A stretch of DNA of 64,000 nt from Scedosporium boydii (Eukaryota; Ascomycota; Sordariomycetes; Microascales; Microascaceae). Position numbers and translations under genes: made by a program. The stretch spans positions 124,001-188,000 of the forward strand of contig NJFT01000034.1 of the NCBI GenBank assembly GCA_002221725.1. The letters are read 5' to 3'. This document shows, piece by piece, positions 12,584 to 23,805 of the stretch. Position 1 is the stretch's first letter. Each line of letters begins with the position of its first letter. Under the pieces are notes generated by a model, which was not told the DNA's origin, ran no database searches, and worked only from the letters and a program-made list of their open reading frames with translations.

Positions 12584-14396
12584 ATGAACTCTTATCCAGG
12601 ATCAGCAGCCGCAACTCTCCCCAGACTGTTGTCCATCACATCACAGGTCTCAAAAAGTGTCCAATACATCCGACGACCACTGCCTAATCGACAATTCACT
12701 GTCTATCGAAGAGCTTCCATCATGGAGCCTCCTCCCAAGCGGGCCCGATACGACTCGAGCGTCGAGTCTCGCCAGGACACGGCCGAAGCCCCAACCTCAC
12801 TGACGCGTTCCATCAGCCCCCCGGCGAGAAAGCGGACTGCTCGCAATGGGCCGGTAGTGATGAGTTCTCCCATCAAGCTCACACGAATTGACGATCTGCC
12901 AGACAATTACAATCAGGAAACAGTCACCCTTAAAGCTCTACTCGGTGACCCTCTGATCAAGGAATGCTGGAATTTTAACTACATGCACGACATCGCGTAT
13001 ATTCTCGATGCCTTTGATGAGGACGTCAGAAGCCTAGTGAAACTTCACATCATCCACGGAAACTGGAAGAGAGAAGACCCCGGCAAAATCAGACTCGAGG
13101 TAAAAAGGTGCCCATCCTACCTAGTCACTCACCTTTCTGATGAAGCTAAGCAAAGTGTAGGCAGAGGCAGCGAAGTATCCCAATGTCAGCCTCCATGTTG
13201 CCCCCATGCCCGAGATGTTTGGCACGCATCACTCGAAGATGATGATCCTTTTCAGGCATGATGATACCGCCCAAGTCATCATTCACACAGCGAACAGCAT
13301 CGTCCAGGACTGGACAGTGCTAACCAATGGCGCTTGGCTATCACCGCTACTACCGCTTCTAAAGGACCCAAAGAAAGGCGGCAGCAAGCAAGCCCACCCT
13401 CTAGGCAGCGGAGAACGGTTCAAGGAAGATCTACTGGCATATCTACGAGCTTATGACGCACGAAGGCCTACTTGTAAACCTCTTGTCGAAGCATTATCCA
13501 AGTATGACTTCTCTGCCGTAAGAGCAGTTCTCGTAGCGAGTGTCCCCGGACGCCATCCTGTGCGGTCTTCTCAACCATGGGGATGGGTTGCGCTAAAGAA
13601 AGCCCTGGCCGAGGTGCCCGCCCAGGACGGGGCCTCGGATGTTGCTGTGCAGATATCATCTATAGCAACTCTCGGGCCCAAAGATACATGGTTGAGAGAC
13701 ACCTTTTTCAAAGCGCTGTCCGCCTCTAAGTCAGTATCCACGAGTCGACCAAACTTCAAGGTGATGTTTCCTACTGTTGATGAAATTCAACGGTCAGTCG
13801 CCGGCTATCGATCGGGCGGTTCTATACACATGCGGATCCAGTCCAAGCAGCAGTCTAAGCAGTTAGAGTACATGAAGCCCATGCTCTACCACTGGGCGAA
13901 CGATGCCTCGAACGGCAAAGGTGAGTATTCGTTCCAGTACAGCAGAGGTCCTATAAAACATTAACATTGGAGCATAGATTTGGGCAAGGCAGAGATCCAT
14001 AACAGCGGGAGGAACCGGGCGGCCCCACACATCAAAACTTATATTCGTCATGGCGAAAACTCCATCGACTGGGCGTTGATTACTTCGGCAAACCTATCGA
14101 AGCAAGCGTGGGGTGAGGCTCCCAACGCTGCACATGAGGTCCGCATCGCTTCATGGGAAATTGGGGTGTTGGTTTGGCCAGAGTTACTAGCAAAGGATTC
14201 TGTCATGATCGGGGCTTTTCAAAACGACGCGCCGTCAAAAGAAGAGGTGGTGGAGAATGATGGCAAAGCGGCTGTAGTCGGCCTTCGGATGCCTTATAGT
14301 CTGCCCCTACAGAAGTATGGCAAGGATGAGATACCATGGGTTGCCACCATGTCTTACCCTGAACCCGACTGCTTAGGGGAATTTTGGACGGATTAG
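12584..14396 (+). CDS. TDP1: Tyrosyl-DNA phosphodiesterase 1, three exons
   Basis: Tdp1 removes topoisomerase I peptides and other 3' adducts from DNA ends. Exons: 12584-13099, 13161-13920, 13978-14396; 564 aa from the first ATG. The two HKN motifs of the phospholipase D superfamily are present: H196-S-K198 (THHSKMMILF) with a downstream Asn, and H443-I-K445 (HIKTYI) followed by SANLSKQAWG. Conserved blocks include the HIIHGNW strand and the AVRAVLVASVPG segment. Two starts are possible. The first ATG adds 46 residues with many Arg/Lys and no Asp/Glu, like a mitochondrial leader. The second ATG at 12722 begins MEPPPKRARYD, which looks like a nuclear localisation signal, and gives 518 aa. Leaky scanning could yield both. 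The last exon ends 252 bp before the convergent acyl-CoA-binding protein gene. Confidence 0.93.
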
Positions 14397-14648
14397 GCTG
14401 GTTTAGAAGTACGTTCGCTGCTCGGTGCTCCGAGGTACTCGAGGCATTCAAACAGCCAGAGGACATATCACATCTTCACTTTGAGGACGACATCGGGTCG
14501 GTGCAGAGAGATGCCCGGCACCTTGTACGCCGATATTCAAAAATGGGATTATTTTCTCAGAATTCGTAAAGTTGCTAGATGTCTTTCTCATAAAAGCAAT
14601 TCATCGCGCCAAATAAATGCCTTCGTGTTCGCTATTTCAACCAGTAGT

Positions 14649-15252
14649 TTACGATCCAACGGCCTCGGGGACCTTGTCGGCATCGTAGCCGTACTTCTCC
14701 TTGAGCTGCTCAACGAGAGCTACGTACCTCTCCTGGGCCTGCTCGGCAGTGACACCCTCGTCGACAAGCTTCTGCCAGGCGTTCTTCTTGGCCTTGCCCT
14801 GTATTGTGGAAGCTATGTGTTAGCTGAAGCGTGAACTCGACAGAAGACCAGAGGTGGCTAAAGAGATTCCAACGGCGGGTACGGCGGTTGAACTTCGAAA
14901 GCGAAAACGGGGTATCAGAATGCGTGGTAAAACGGACCTTGAGATCGAACATGCCGGGAGCAGGAGCCTTGGTGATGTCCTCGCCGTTACCGACCTTGTA
15001 GAGGGCTAGACAGATAACGTATGGTCAGCTTTACTTGCTCGGTTCAATGTTGCGGTGGGCGAGGGGTTCGAAGAGGGGGGACGGAGGTGGGGCAGCTGCC
15101 CTCCCGGAAGGTGAGGTCCAGAGAGTTGAAAGGTGACGGAAAGTCTTGACAATGCACGTACCGTAAAGCTCAAGGAGCTCCTCGTTGGAGGGCTTGCTGG
15201 TGAGCTTCTTGGAGTCGTCAGCAGCCTTGAGGAAATCTTCCTTGGAGACCAT
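14649..15252 (-). CDS. Acyl-CoA-binding protein, three exons
   Basis: A 102-aa soluble cytosolic protein that binds long-chain acyl-CoA esters and supplies them to lipid synthesis and transport. Minus-strand exons: 15252-15162, 15005-14938, 14798-14649. Length matches the family (about 90-100 aa). Family motifs appear in order: KPSNEELLELYALYK, the FDLKGKAKKNAWQKL segment that contacts the acyl-CoA headgroup, and EEAQ-like TAEQAQERYVALVEQLKEKYG. The Tyr and Lys ligand residues of the family are present. The middle exon is 68 nt and each junction is in frame. It serves the same pool of acyl-CoA that the fatty acid synthase genes in this window make. Confidence 0.93.
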
Positions 15253-15577
15253 GGTGGGCAGATTTCGGTGGTGGGGTAGATAAAGGTTGTGTTTGGAAGA
15301 GTTCGAGGCGCGAGGCTGTATGAGGAGGTTTCTGACAGGCACAAGGGTTCTAGAGCAGGGGGAAAGCCGATAATATACTTTCGACGTGTGGAGCCTTGAA
15401 AGTCCTCGGGTGGAAAGGGGAAGAGCAGAGTCGATGGGTTTGTTGAGAAGGGTTGTATTTGATGGCGCGGGGCGGGCTTGGTGGGTTTGGCTATGGCGGG
15501 GTACAAGACAAAGAAAGCCAAGTCCAAGTCGGACCCCTCGTCCGCGTGCCTCGCGCCATTGATGATGGACAGCAAAG

Positions 15578-15586
15578 TACGAAGTA
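15578..15586 (-). repeat. TACTTCGTA motif upstream of acyl-CoA-binding protein
   Basis: Exact copy of the 9-mer (TACGAAGTA on the plus strand), about 330 bp upstream of the acyl-CoA-binding protein start codon. Confidence 0.55.
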
Positions 15587-17063
15587 GTGCAGTGGTACAC
15601 TAGTACAGTCGTGTTAGTGGCAGTCAAGTGCAAAGGTACCGAGCAAGTACTATTCATTGCCCAACATTACGAATTTGTCTTGCTCTTCTGCCCCTCTCTA
15701 CTTTGCTTGACTTCATCACACCTTGAGCGGTGACAGAGCGAGCTGAGTTTCCTCTGCGCATCAAACTCGTCGAAGTCATCGAATTCCAACCGAGCTTGTT
15801 ATTTGACTGGAGAGTTTATTGGTTCCGCGTCCAAAGGATACAAACTTGAATGTCGCGAGACGAACGGCGCAGCTCTTTAAAGGCAAACTGGGGAGTTATC
15901 CGGGTTGTCCATGCCACGAATGAAGGAACAAGATCCCTTCTGAGCGAAGCTCTATGAAAGTAGTTTACTGCAGCGCTGGGCCTCGGGTTATCATTCCAGG
16001 TTTCTCCATTCCACATTGGAGCATCTTCAGTGGGGTCAAATTTGTTTGCGCCATGTGAAAGCCAGCTGGCGAAGATGACGAGCTACCAAATTACCTCAAC
16101 AACGGAGGCAGCAACTCGAAAGGGCATTGATGGACCGAACCAATCTGATCGTTTGTGATTGGGAGATGGTAGCTGGCCAAGAATATCCTCTCGCAGTAAT
16201 TTTAACCTCAGGCGGCTACACGACTTCTAGCCTACCCATTTGATGCAGCCGCATTCGAGCTTTGCCGTCCCGCACCCATTGATTTAGAACCTGAGCTTTC
16301 TCTCTGGCATAACCGCTGCAGTCTATCCGTCACCTGAACTACATAAAATCTAGTGTCGCAAGGCTTCAATTCCCACATCGACGACGACTAGAATTAAGAC
16401 CTTACAACATCTCAATCTCAAATCCGTTACCACAAGTCCCTCGTGCCCCAGAGAGAGACGTCCTTCTAGTTACACAACATATGTGATGCGACACTTCTCG
16501 ACCGGATTCGCCCACGCCGCCTTCTGTACAACTCCCCAATATTTCTGCGTGTGTAAGTCGGAGCTCAGCTGGGGCACTGGATTAGGAACATGACCTCTTC
16601 GAAGATAATTATGCGCACACCAAGAAACCTCTCAAGCCTCACTTAGGTAGTCCCATTTTCCATGCTAAAGGAGAGTTTGGCCTAGACATCCCTTTGATAA
16701 CCCGGAGGACCATGGTAGAACAAGTTCCATAAAGATCCCACAAGGGTGCAACGTTCAACTCGCCCTGGGAAACCAGACATTAGTAGACAACGCATTTAGT
16801 CCTCCGTCTGAGGGTATCATAAGTTGTACACAATAAGCAATGTTTGTCTCACATTCTACGCCCATAATAGTACACTCCTACAGAGCCCTGGCGAACTCTT
16901 GTAGCAACCAGGTCGCACGGAGACTTTCATGCATACGAGTTCCTGCGGGCTAAGCCCGGTCAACCCCCGTTCCGTCTCCGAGCTGTGATGATATCTTGTA
17001 AGACGGTACTTTGCTCCCCAAGGTCAAGTACATCCGGACATATCTTCTGCTTCTTCTGTCAAG

Positions 17064-17071
17064 TATAAATA
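17064..17071 (+). promoter_or_regulatory. TATA box candidate for the AIF-like gene
   Basis: TATAAATA lies 187 bp before the ATG at 17251, preceded by a CT-rich stretch (cttctgcttcttctgtc) of the kind common in fungal core promoters. It is a consensus match only; no transcription start is shown. Confidence 0.45.
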
Positions 17072-17250
17072 TCGACTCGGCCCTCCTCTCGTTGCAACCC
17101 GCTTTAGAGAGTCCTCAAGTCCTTCGAACCTTTCCGCATCTTCAATTGAGCCCTATAATTTCCTCCTACTGTGCATAGAATCCTCGGCGGCTGTTCACTA
17201 GACCCTCCGCCTGTACCTCCCATCTCCCTCCTAAGATCAGCTTAGCAAAA

Positions 17251-18731
17251 ATGTCCAAGACCGTCGTCGTCCTCGGCGCTTCCTTTGCCGGCCTGGCCGT
17301 TTCCCATCGCCTGCTGAAATACACGAGGCAAACGGAAAAGAATGTTCGAGTTGTCCTCGTCTCCCCGGTATGGTTTCTCATACGCTTTTTTTTTTTTCTC
17401 TCCTCTTTTTATCAATTGCCGCTTGGGCCGTTCCTGACAGGTTCCACGGGGCTGAGGCCTTCGGAGCTCCGGCGATGTGGTTGGGGAAACCCAGGCTCCG
17501 CATATCAACGTCGCCGGTACTTTTCAATTGGCCATTTCCATCACGCGGGGAACCAAAATAGCTTCGGACTGTGCATGTCGTCCAATGAAGCCGGTAGTTT
17601 TTGCAATTGCTTCAAGAGAAGATTTAACATTTATTATTAGAACACGCACTTCTACTGGAACGTAGCCACCATCCGCGCCGTAATCGCGGGCCTCGTCAAA
17701 GACGACCAGATCTTCCACGCCATCGAGCCCGGCTTCTCCCAATACCCCAAAGAAAACTTCGAATTCGTCCTCGGCTCCGCCACCGCCGTCAACACGGACG
17801 CCAAGACGGCCCGAGTCAAGGCCGCCGACGGCTCCGGCGAGACGACCCTCAACTACGACTACCTCGTCCTCGCGACGGGCGCCCGCTCGGCTAACGACAA
17901 CGTGCCGTGGAAGGGGCTTCCTAACACCGAGGCCACGATCAAACAGCTCCACGACACGGCGGAGAAGGTACAGGCGGCGAAGCACATTGTCATTGCGGGT
18001 GCTGGACCGACGGGGTGTGAGACCTCGAGTGAGATTAAGTATCAGTATGGGGCCGACAAGAATGTGGTTCTTTTGTCTGCCGATGCAGAGCTCATGGGTG
18101 GGGATTCTATCGGCTCGAATATGGAGTATGAGATGAAGAAGCTTGGCGTGGATGTGAGGAAGAACTCGAGGGTTGAGGGATCCAAGGTCCTGCCTGGCGG
18201 GAAGACCGAAGTCACCCTGGAGGATGGCACGACTATCACCACGGATCTGTACCTTCCCACCATGGGTCTCAGACCTAACACTGGATTCCTTGACGCGAAG
18301 CACCTCAACGAGCGAAAGTACGCAGAGGTGGATGAATTCTACCAGGTCAAGAATGCCGAGAATGTCTGGGCGTGCGGAGACATCGTCTCCAAGCCCCGCG
18401 CCGGCTTCATGATTGCTGATAAGCAGGTGAGCTTCCCCCTTGGCCCTTCTCCGGCTTTGACCAAATAGACTTTTGTAATAGCGGAGGTAAGACTAACAAC
18501 GACAAATAGGCCGCTGGTGTTGCTAAGAACATTGAACTCGCCATCCAGGGCAAGCCGCAGATTCCCGTGAAGCTTTTGCCATTCGACGCCATCATGTGCG
18601 CTGCTGGCCGCGATCGCGGTGTAGGCCGGATCGGAAGCGTCAAGGTCTTCTCTATCATGGCGTGGGCTCTCAAGGGCCGTACTTTGGGTCTCCCCTGGGC
18701 GCCCAAGTATGTTAACGGCACTCAGTGGTAA
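17251..18731 (+). CDS. AIF/AMID-like FAD-dependent oxidoreductase
   Basis: A 374-aa member of the pyridine nucleotide-disulfide oxidoreductase family, closest in layout to AMID/FSP1-type proteins. These are single-domain NAD(P)H-quinone oxidoreductases linked to cell death and lipid redox protection. Exons: 17251-17367, 17641-18426, 18510-18731. The FAD-binding motif starts at residue 9 (GASFAGLA), the second Rossmann motif lies near residue 158 (GAGPTGCE), and the FAD-closing block is VWACGDI. There is no N-terminal mitochondrial leader. The first intron is 273 nt, much longer than the others in the window, and starts with a long T tract. Its 3' end leads straight into NTHFYWN, which restores the family sequence. 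The C-terminal exon ends GTQW. Confidence 0.88.
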
Positions 18732-19175
18732 AGGAGAGTGGTTGGGCCTGCAGATTTGTGGATTTGTTTCTCTCTCTCTCTCTCTTTTTATTCTTCTGTC
18801 TTTCGGCCCCTTTCTTTCGGGGAACGAACAAGTTTCTGTATTGGTCTTAATAGGTTAGCTACATGAAAGCATTTCCGGACTTGTGTTGCTCGAAAACCTC
18901 TATGTTACGCTTCTTGCTTGGTGGGTGTGTTCGGAGTAGAAAGGTGCCACCCTGGACACATTAATAGGACCTCTGGCTTCGGAGGACGGTTTGAGATATG
19001 AACGTTTGCTTGGTATCTGGAAACGAGTTCCGGGACTTCCGGGACAAGGTGTAACTTCAAACACCACGGATATACCCAAAGACGCTCGCAAAACCAAATC
19101 CCAAGAAGAAATATATAGATTACAATGTAACGCTAAGATAAACGATAAAACGAAAAGCGGGAAAAAGATCATTCC
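18732..19175. other. Convergent 3' intergenic with CT microsatellite
   Basis: Shared 3' region of the AIF-like gene and END3. It contains a (CT)n run at about 18769-18784 followed by T-rich sequence. No gene is recognised. Confidence 0.6.
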
Positions 19176-20524
19176 TCATCTGCTCGCCTTCTCGTCTTCA
19201 ATCTCCCGCCTCAACTGCTCTAGCACCGATTGCCTCGAACGCAGATGGCTCTCCAGCCCATCAACCTGCTCCCTGATGGTCTGCAAGTCATCCGAGATGG
19301 ACTTCAAGTTCGAACCGCCGCCGGCCCCCTTATTATTCCCTTCTTCTAGGTCCCTAAGCTGCTTCCTCTTGTAGTCCAGCAATTGCTCGAGCTCCCTCTT
19401 CACGAGTGCCGGCTTGGAGTCTCGCTTGCCGCCCTTCTTCCTCTCCACGTCTGTCTCCACTTTTTGTATCTTCTCCTCGAGATCCTGGAGTTGCCTCCTG
19501 AGGCGGACTTCCTCCCAGTCTTCCGTCTTCTCGGTCGAGAAGTCGGTCCCTGCTGTCTTGAACCCAGAATGGCCCAACCGAGTCAGGTACTGTTCGCCAA
19601 ACTTGGCCTTGCGGCCCGTAGAGGTATTATCGTCGGCCTTGGTCGCCCAGCGAGATGCCGCCGCGGTGCGTTGGTTGTCGACCTGGTAGTCGATGTTGTT
19701 TCGCTCAAAGGATGATCGGAGAGAGGCGGGGATGTTGCGGGGAATGCGGTAGCCTTCGTGTCGGTAGTTGAGCATGTGTAGGAAAGCGAGACAGGCGTCT
19801 TTGTTTATCGTCGAGTTGGCCGCGGGGTTGACTAGGTTCCAAGCAGAGCGGATGTCTGTATCGGGTACGTCAAGGGATTCGTAGAGGTCTTCGAGGGAAT
19901 TGACTGCATTCCAACAAAATTGTTAATATGGCGGTTTGGTAACCACACCTACTACGAAAATGGGGCTACACATCCAACAACATACAAGCTATTTCGCCTC
20001 GCATATCCCTATTTTCTTGGTAGATTTGCTCGTATTTCGACTTGTCCGCGGGCTTCATGTACCAGTCGAATCCATCCTTGAGCCCTGGAGAATCCGGCTC
20101 ATCCTCGACTCTCTCGAATTGGACTTGCTTTCCGGTAATCGCGCGGGTAGCTTGCACGAGATGCGACTTGGACTCGGGCACCATCCAGTCCGGGAGCGTC
20201 GAAGGGACGTCGGCGTATTCCTATTATAATAAGCCAGAATTAGCTAGAGAGTTGTTTTGATTGTCCCAGAGCTCGAATTTGACCCACCCCATTGAGGATA
20301 TCGAAGATGAGCCTCATGGCGACGCAAAACTCCTCAAAATCGAGGTTGCCATCGTTGTCGACGTCGGCGAGGTCCCACACCCGCTCCAACTGGTCATCTC
20401 GCAAACCACTGTTCTTGAGGACGGGCGCAGCCTGCTCGCCGGTAAGATATTTCTGGCCTCCTGTTCTAGTGGCGAAAATGTTCCAGTAGGTTTCGATTTC
20501 TTGTTGCTCGATTTTCGGAGGCAT
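19176..20524 (-). CDS. END3: END3, EH-domain endocytosis adaptor
   Basis: A 399-aa homologue of End3, part of the Pan1-Sla1-End3 complex at cortical actin patches; it is needed for endocytosis and actin organisation. Minus-strand exons: 20524-20288, 20220-19986, 19903-19176, in frame. An N-terminal EH domain contains a complete 12-residue EF-hand loop, D54 to E65 ([12 protein letters not shown]). A second EH-like region follows ([26 protein letters not shown]), then the conserved [21 protein letters not shown] segment. The last ~130 residues are a charged coiled coil of heptad repeats ending EIEDEKASR, the part that binds Pan1 in yeast. Length matches fungal End3 (about 350-400 aa). It is convergent with the AIF-like gene. 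Confidence 0.93.
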
Positions 20525-21323
20525 GGTGAAAGCAAGGGGGGAACCGAAGTTCGCTGGCGAGCTTATATATGCTTGGATCTAGAAGAGGGAGAGTTCGGGC
20601 GGGTAGATTGCGACCGTGATAAGGAAACGTCGAGGACCCGGACGAATGCGGAAGAGGGAGGGATCGGTTGGCCGGGAGGGCCGCAGCTGCATGCGACTGA
20701 TGATCGGATGGGGAAGAGAGAGACGCTTGAGACGTTGCTGGAGAACAAGTCCCAACTCTAGCTCGATTGCGGTTCAACGATGGGCGTATCAACAGGGGCG
20801 ACGTAATTAGAAGGGGCGAGCTTGTGCACTGTGCTTTCTGAATCGGCTAATTTTCGGCACTATATCTCTCAACTTCACCCCTCTAAGAACAGGGAAGGAG
20901 CTTCAGTGAAGGGCTTCGAGGCGAGATTTGGGGCGAATATCGGATCGGATATTTAGAGAAAAATTCTTCATATAGATGGCATATATACATTTTTCTGAGC
21001 TTACTACTTGCTTTTGAACTTTGAAATATATCTAATCCCGACCGGGTTGTATGAGTTGATGTGAGTGACGATTAAGTCAAGGTGCCAGCGCGGGGCAAAT
21101 GCTTCCTTCCATTGTCGCGACTAGAACAACCCCACCATTTCATCATCAACACCTCAACTTATTCCTAACCGCATTCGAATGCAAATGCTTCTGTGAAACT
21201 CTCAAACCCGACGAGAAGACCGAAATCGCCTCAGGTTAAGAAATAGGCTACGGCATCCCCATTGTGCGCAGTTTTTGACACCTCTATCTCGTTTTCCCTT
21301 TTCAATTTCACTTTCCATCCACC
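20525..21323. other. Divergent intergenic between END3 and TAP42
   Basis: About 800 bp shared upstream region. The AT content rises at about 20940-21030. No gene is recognised. Confidence 0.6.
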
Positions 21324-22409
21324 ATGTCTGAAGAGGATCAGCCGCAGTCTCTCAAGACCCTCTTTGAACAAGCAGAGGAGAGACAAGCCGCTCTTGCAAG
21401 CACATACGACTCGACATCTGCCGAGTTCTGCGAAAAGCTTTCATCCGCCATAAAATCCTACGAAGAATGTCTCCGGCTTGTATCGGAGCTGTCCATCTTC
21501 AGCCCTAACGAGTCGGCCGACGACATTGCGACGACATCCGTGCCTTATCTTCTCATAAACTACCACCTTGCAGAAGTAATCCAAAAAACGCCAACCACTT
21601 CGCCGGCAGAGCGACTGGGCATCGTGAAAAAGGCAAAGGCTGCATATGAGTCCTTCCTAGGACTTCTAGACAGATATGAGCTGCTCCACGGAGAGTATGC
21701 TAAGCTCTACGAGAGGTACAATGAGGATGCAGATCATTTTACTACGGTGGTGGGCGCGGATGCAGCTGCCAAGAGGAATTCGAAGATTCAGAATTTCAAG
21801 GCGGAAAAGGCGCTCAAGGAGAAGCTCTCTTTACTCAAAAGAAACCCGAGGTATTTAGAGCATGGCGACGAAGAACTTGTTCGCCAGGTTTATCTCACCA
21901 ACATCGAATTCTGCACGCACATGGCCTTTCAGGATCTCGAGAGCTTCAATAGGGAACTTGAGATGCTCGCCCTCGCGCCTCCGGCTCCTCCGCCTCAAAC
22001 CACTCTTCCCGATGATCCCCGCCGTAGGGCGCCCGGTCAGCAGGCCGATGGTTATTCCGAACGGCTGGATATGCCACTAACGTCCCTCCTGGGGCAAAAT
22101 GGCCCGCTACTCTCCAAGGATGGAAAACCGCTGAAGCCCTTCACGATTGTGGGGACGAGACAGGACTTGAAGAAGGACGTGTTCCGTCCTGGCCACAACC
22201 TGCCTACGATGTCGATCGATGAGTACTTGGAAGAGGAGAGGAGGCGAGGCAATATCATCGAAGGAGGTGGCGAGGCGAGTTTTAACAGGCCGGAGCCAGA
22301 CGAGGATAACATAGAAAAGGCCGACGAAGAGACGTACAAAGCGAGGCAGTGGGATGAATTCAAGGAGGACAACCCAAGGGGAGCGGGCAATACCTTGAAC
22401 CGGGGTTAG
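21324..22409 (+). CDS. TAP42: TAP42/alpha4-like PP2A regulator, single exon
   Basis: A 361-aa homologue of yeast Tap42 and mammalian alpha4. It binds PP2A-type catalytic subunits and carries TORC1 signals. The single open frame begins with ACC ATG TCT, a good context. The N-terminal ~230 residues are predicted helical and carry family blocks: LLINYHLAEVIQKTP, RLGIVKKAKAAYESFLGLLDRYELL and RNSKIQNFKAEKALKEKL. The C-terminal conserved block is KPFTIVGTRQDLKKDVFRPGHNLPTMSIDEYLEEERRRGNIIEGGG, with the acidic tail and QWDEFKEDNPRGAGNTLNRG typical of the family's end. Length fits (yeast about 366). It lies next to the orphan bZIP island with 1.3 kb between. Confidence 0.94.
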   Translation: MSEEDQPQSLKTLFEQAEERQAALASTYDSTSAEFCEKLSSAIKSYEECLRLVSELSIFSPNESADDIATTSVPYLLINYHLAEVIQKTPTTSPAERLGIVKKAKAAYESFLGLLDRYELLHGEYAKLYERYNEDADHFTTVVGADAAAKRNSKIQNFKAEKALKEKLSLLKRNPRYLEHGDEELVRQVYLTNIEFCTHMAFQDLESFNRELEMLALAPPAPPPQTTLPDDPRRRAPGQQADGYSERLDMPLTSLLGQNGPLLSKDGKPLKPFTIVGTRQDLKKDVFRPGHNLPTMSIDEYLEEERRRGNIIEGGGEASFNRPEPDEDNIEKADEETYKARQWDEFKEDNPRGAGNTLNRG

Positions 22410-23715
22410 TGTGGAGGTTGTGTATCATGGTTTAGCAAACAGCAAACGTTATCTGAATTCCCCTTGAACTGGTGGCTCACGGGGTGGACCTTTCTAGCAC
22501 TGGAACAGTCAACTGCTTGACTCATATCAATGTTTAGCTGGCACGCTGAGGTCTCTCTAGATTGGTGGCCCCTTCTCTATCTAGGTGTTCTAGATCGTGG
22601 ACTTGGAGGTTACAATTATAGACATCGATTGATTAAGCGGCAATGATATATTGACTTATCGGCCCTCCCCGTCATCTCATTGCAGGAGGAGTGATGGCGA
22701 TATCGACTTGGGAAGGATCCGACTTGAAGAGCTGTTGCCATTACCTTTTGCCTTTTGCCTGTGCCTATTATGTGTTGCTCCTTCCTCACCTCACCTTGTG
22801 AAGCAATCAAAATTATAGCTTCTCCTTGCTCCAGTTCACTGCTCCAGGATTTGCTCTAGTTTCCTTCCTCCAGTTGCCTTGCTTCCAGTGATTGGGGGCC
22901 AGGGAAGGAGTCAGAATCAACTATATAAACACCTATTTACTCCGAATCAAGAGGACCCTTACGATTTCTTCTCCTCTTCAACAATCTCAATCGAAAGCTC
23001 AAAAGCTTTAACAGATACCCTTTTTCTAGCAAGGTGCCTTTTTTACCCATCCATTACAGTAAGTGGTTACATCTCCTTTCAGATTTATTTGCTCTTGATT
23101 TCTGCTTCATTTCACCAAAGTTAGCTGTTCCTGTCCGACACTCTATTCCCAAGATATTGATTGCTTCCCTGCACATCTCGTCTCTGTGTCACGAAGCCAT
23201 TTTTACATCTCCTACCCATCCTCTAAAGACTTCCTCACTTGGAAGGCAATCACTGACTCTGTTTCCCCTTCCAATGACTCCCTTGTTGGGAATCACAACA
23301 GCTTGCAACGAATCATCCTGTTTCACTACCTTCCTGACTTGCTTGCGCTTGGGTTGATTCCATTAATCTATTCCCTAGCAAGAGTCCATTCAATCCAATT
23401 CACCTTCCAAACAGCCTTTGAGTCATCAATCTCGGGCTCAGTGCCGTCATTCAGAGGTGCTCGGTGGTCGAGTATAAAAACGCCCTTCCCCTCCAACTAG
23501 ATGCCACTTTTTCTATCCTCTCCATCATTCCTCATCGTACCTCCTTGCCTCGCAACGGTTGTCCCTTGGCCTTGGGGTTCTCTTCTTCTCATATCCGTTC
23601 CGTTCATGTCTTCTCTTGTCTTCTTTTTTCTTTTCTTTTTTTATATACTCCAGAGTGCCCCGGAGGCATTCTGTTATATACATCATGCCTAACCATTGAT
23701 ATATACAGATAAAAA
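22410..23715. other. Intergenic and long pyrimidine-rich leader
   Basis: No conserved protein is seen. A TATATAAA string at 22923 lies about 790-880 bp before the possible bZIP-like start codons. From there to 23700 the plus strand is strongly C/T-rich, as in long fungal 5' leaders. A consensus splice donor (GTAAGT) at 23059 suggests a possible intron in the leader. Short upstream open frames occur. Confidence 0.45.
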
Positions 23716-23805
23716 ATGGCCCACAACGGGCAGGGCTTTGGGGTGGAAGGAGAGCCCGCCAACCAGGCCTTCGGTTTCCTCGGTGAGGCATAGGGTGCCG
23801 ACCCG

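Larger units (their letters stand above)
15253..17250. other. Divergent intergenic, 2 kb, no gene recognised
   Basis: Between the acyl-CoA-binding protein gene (minus) and the AIF-like gene (plus). No open frame above about 65 codons shows family features. It holds one TACTTCGTA-type motif at 15578 and a TATA box at 17064. Confidence 0.6.
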
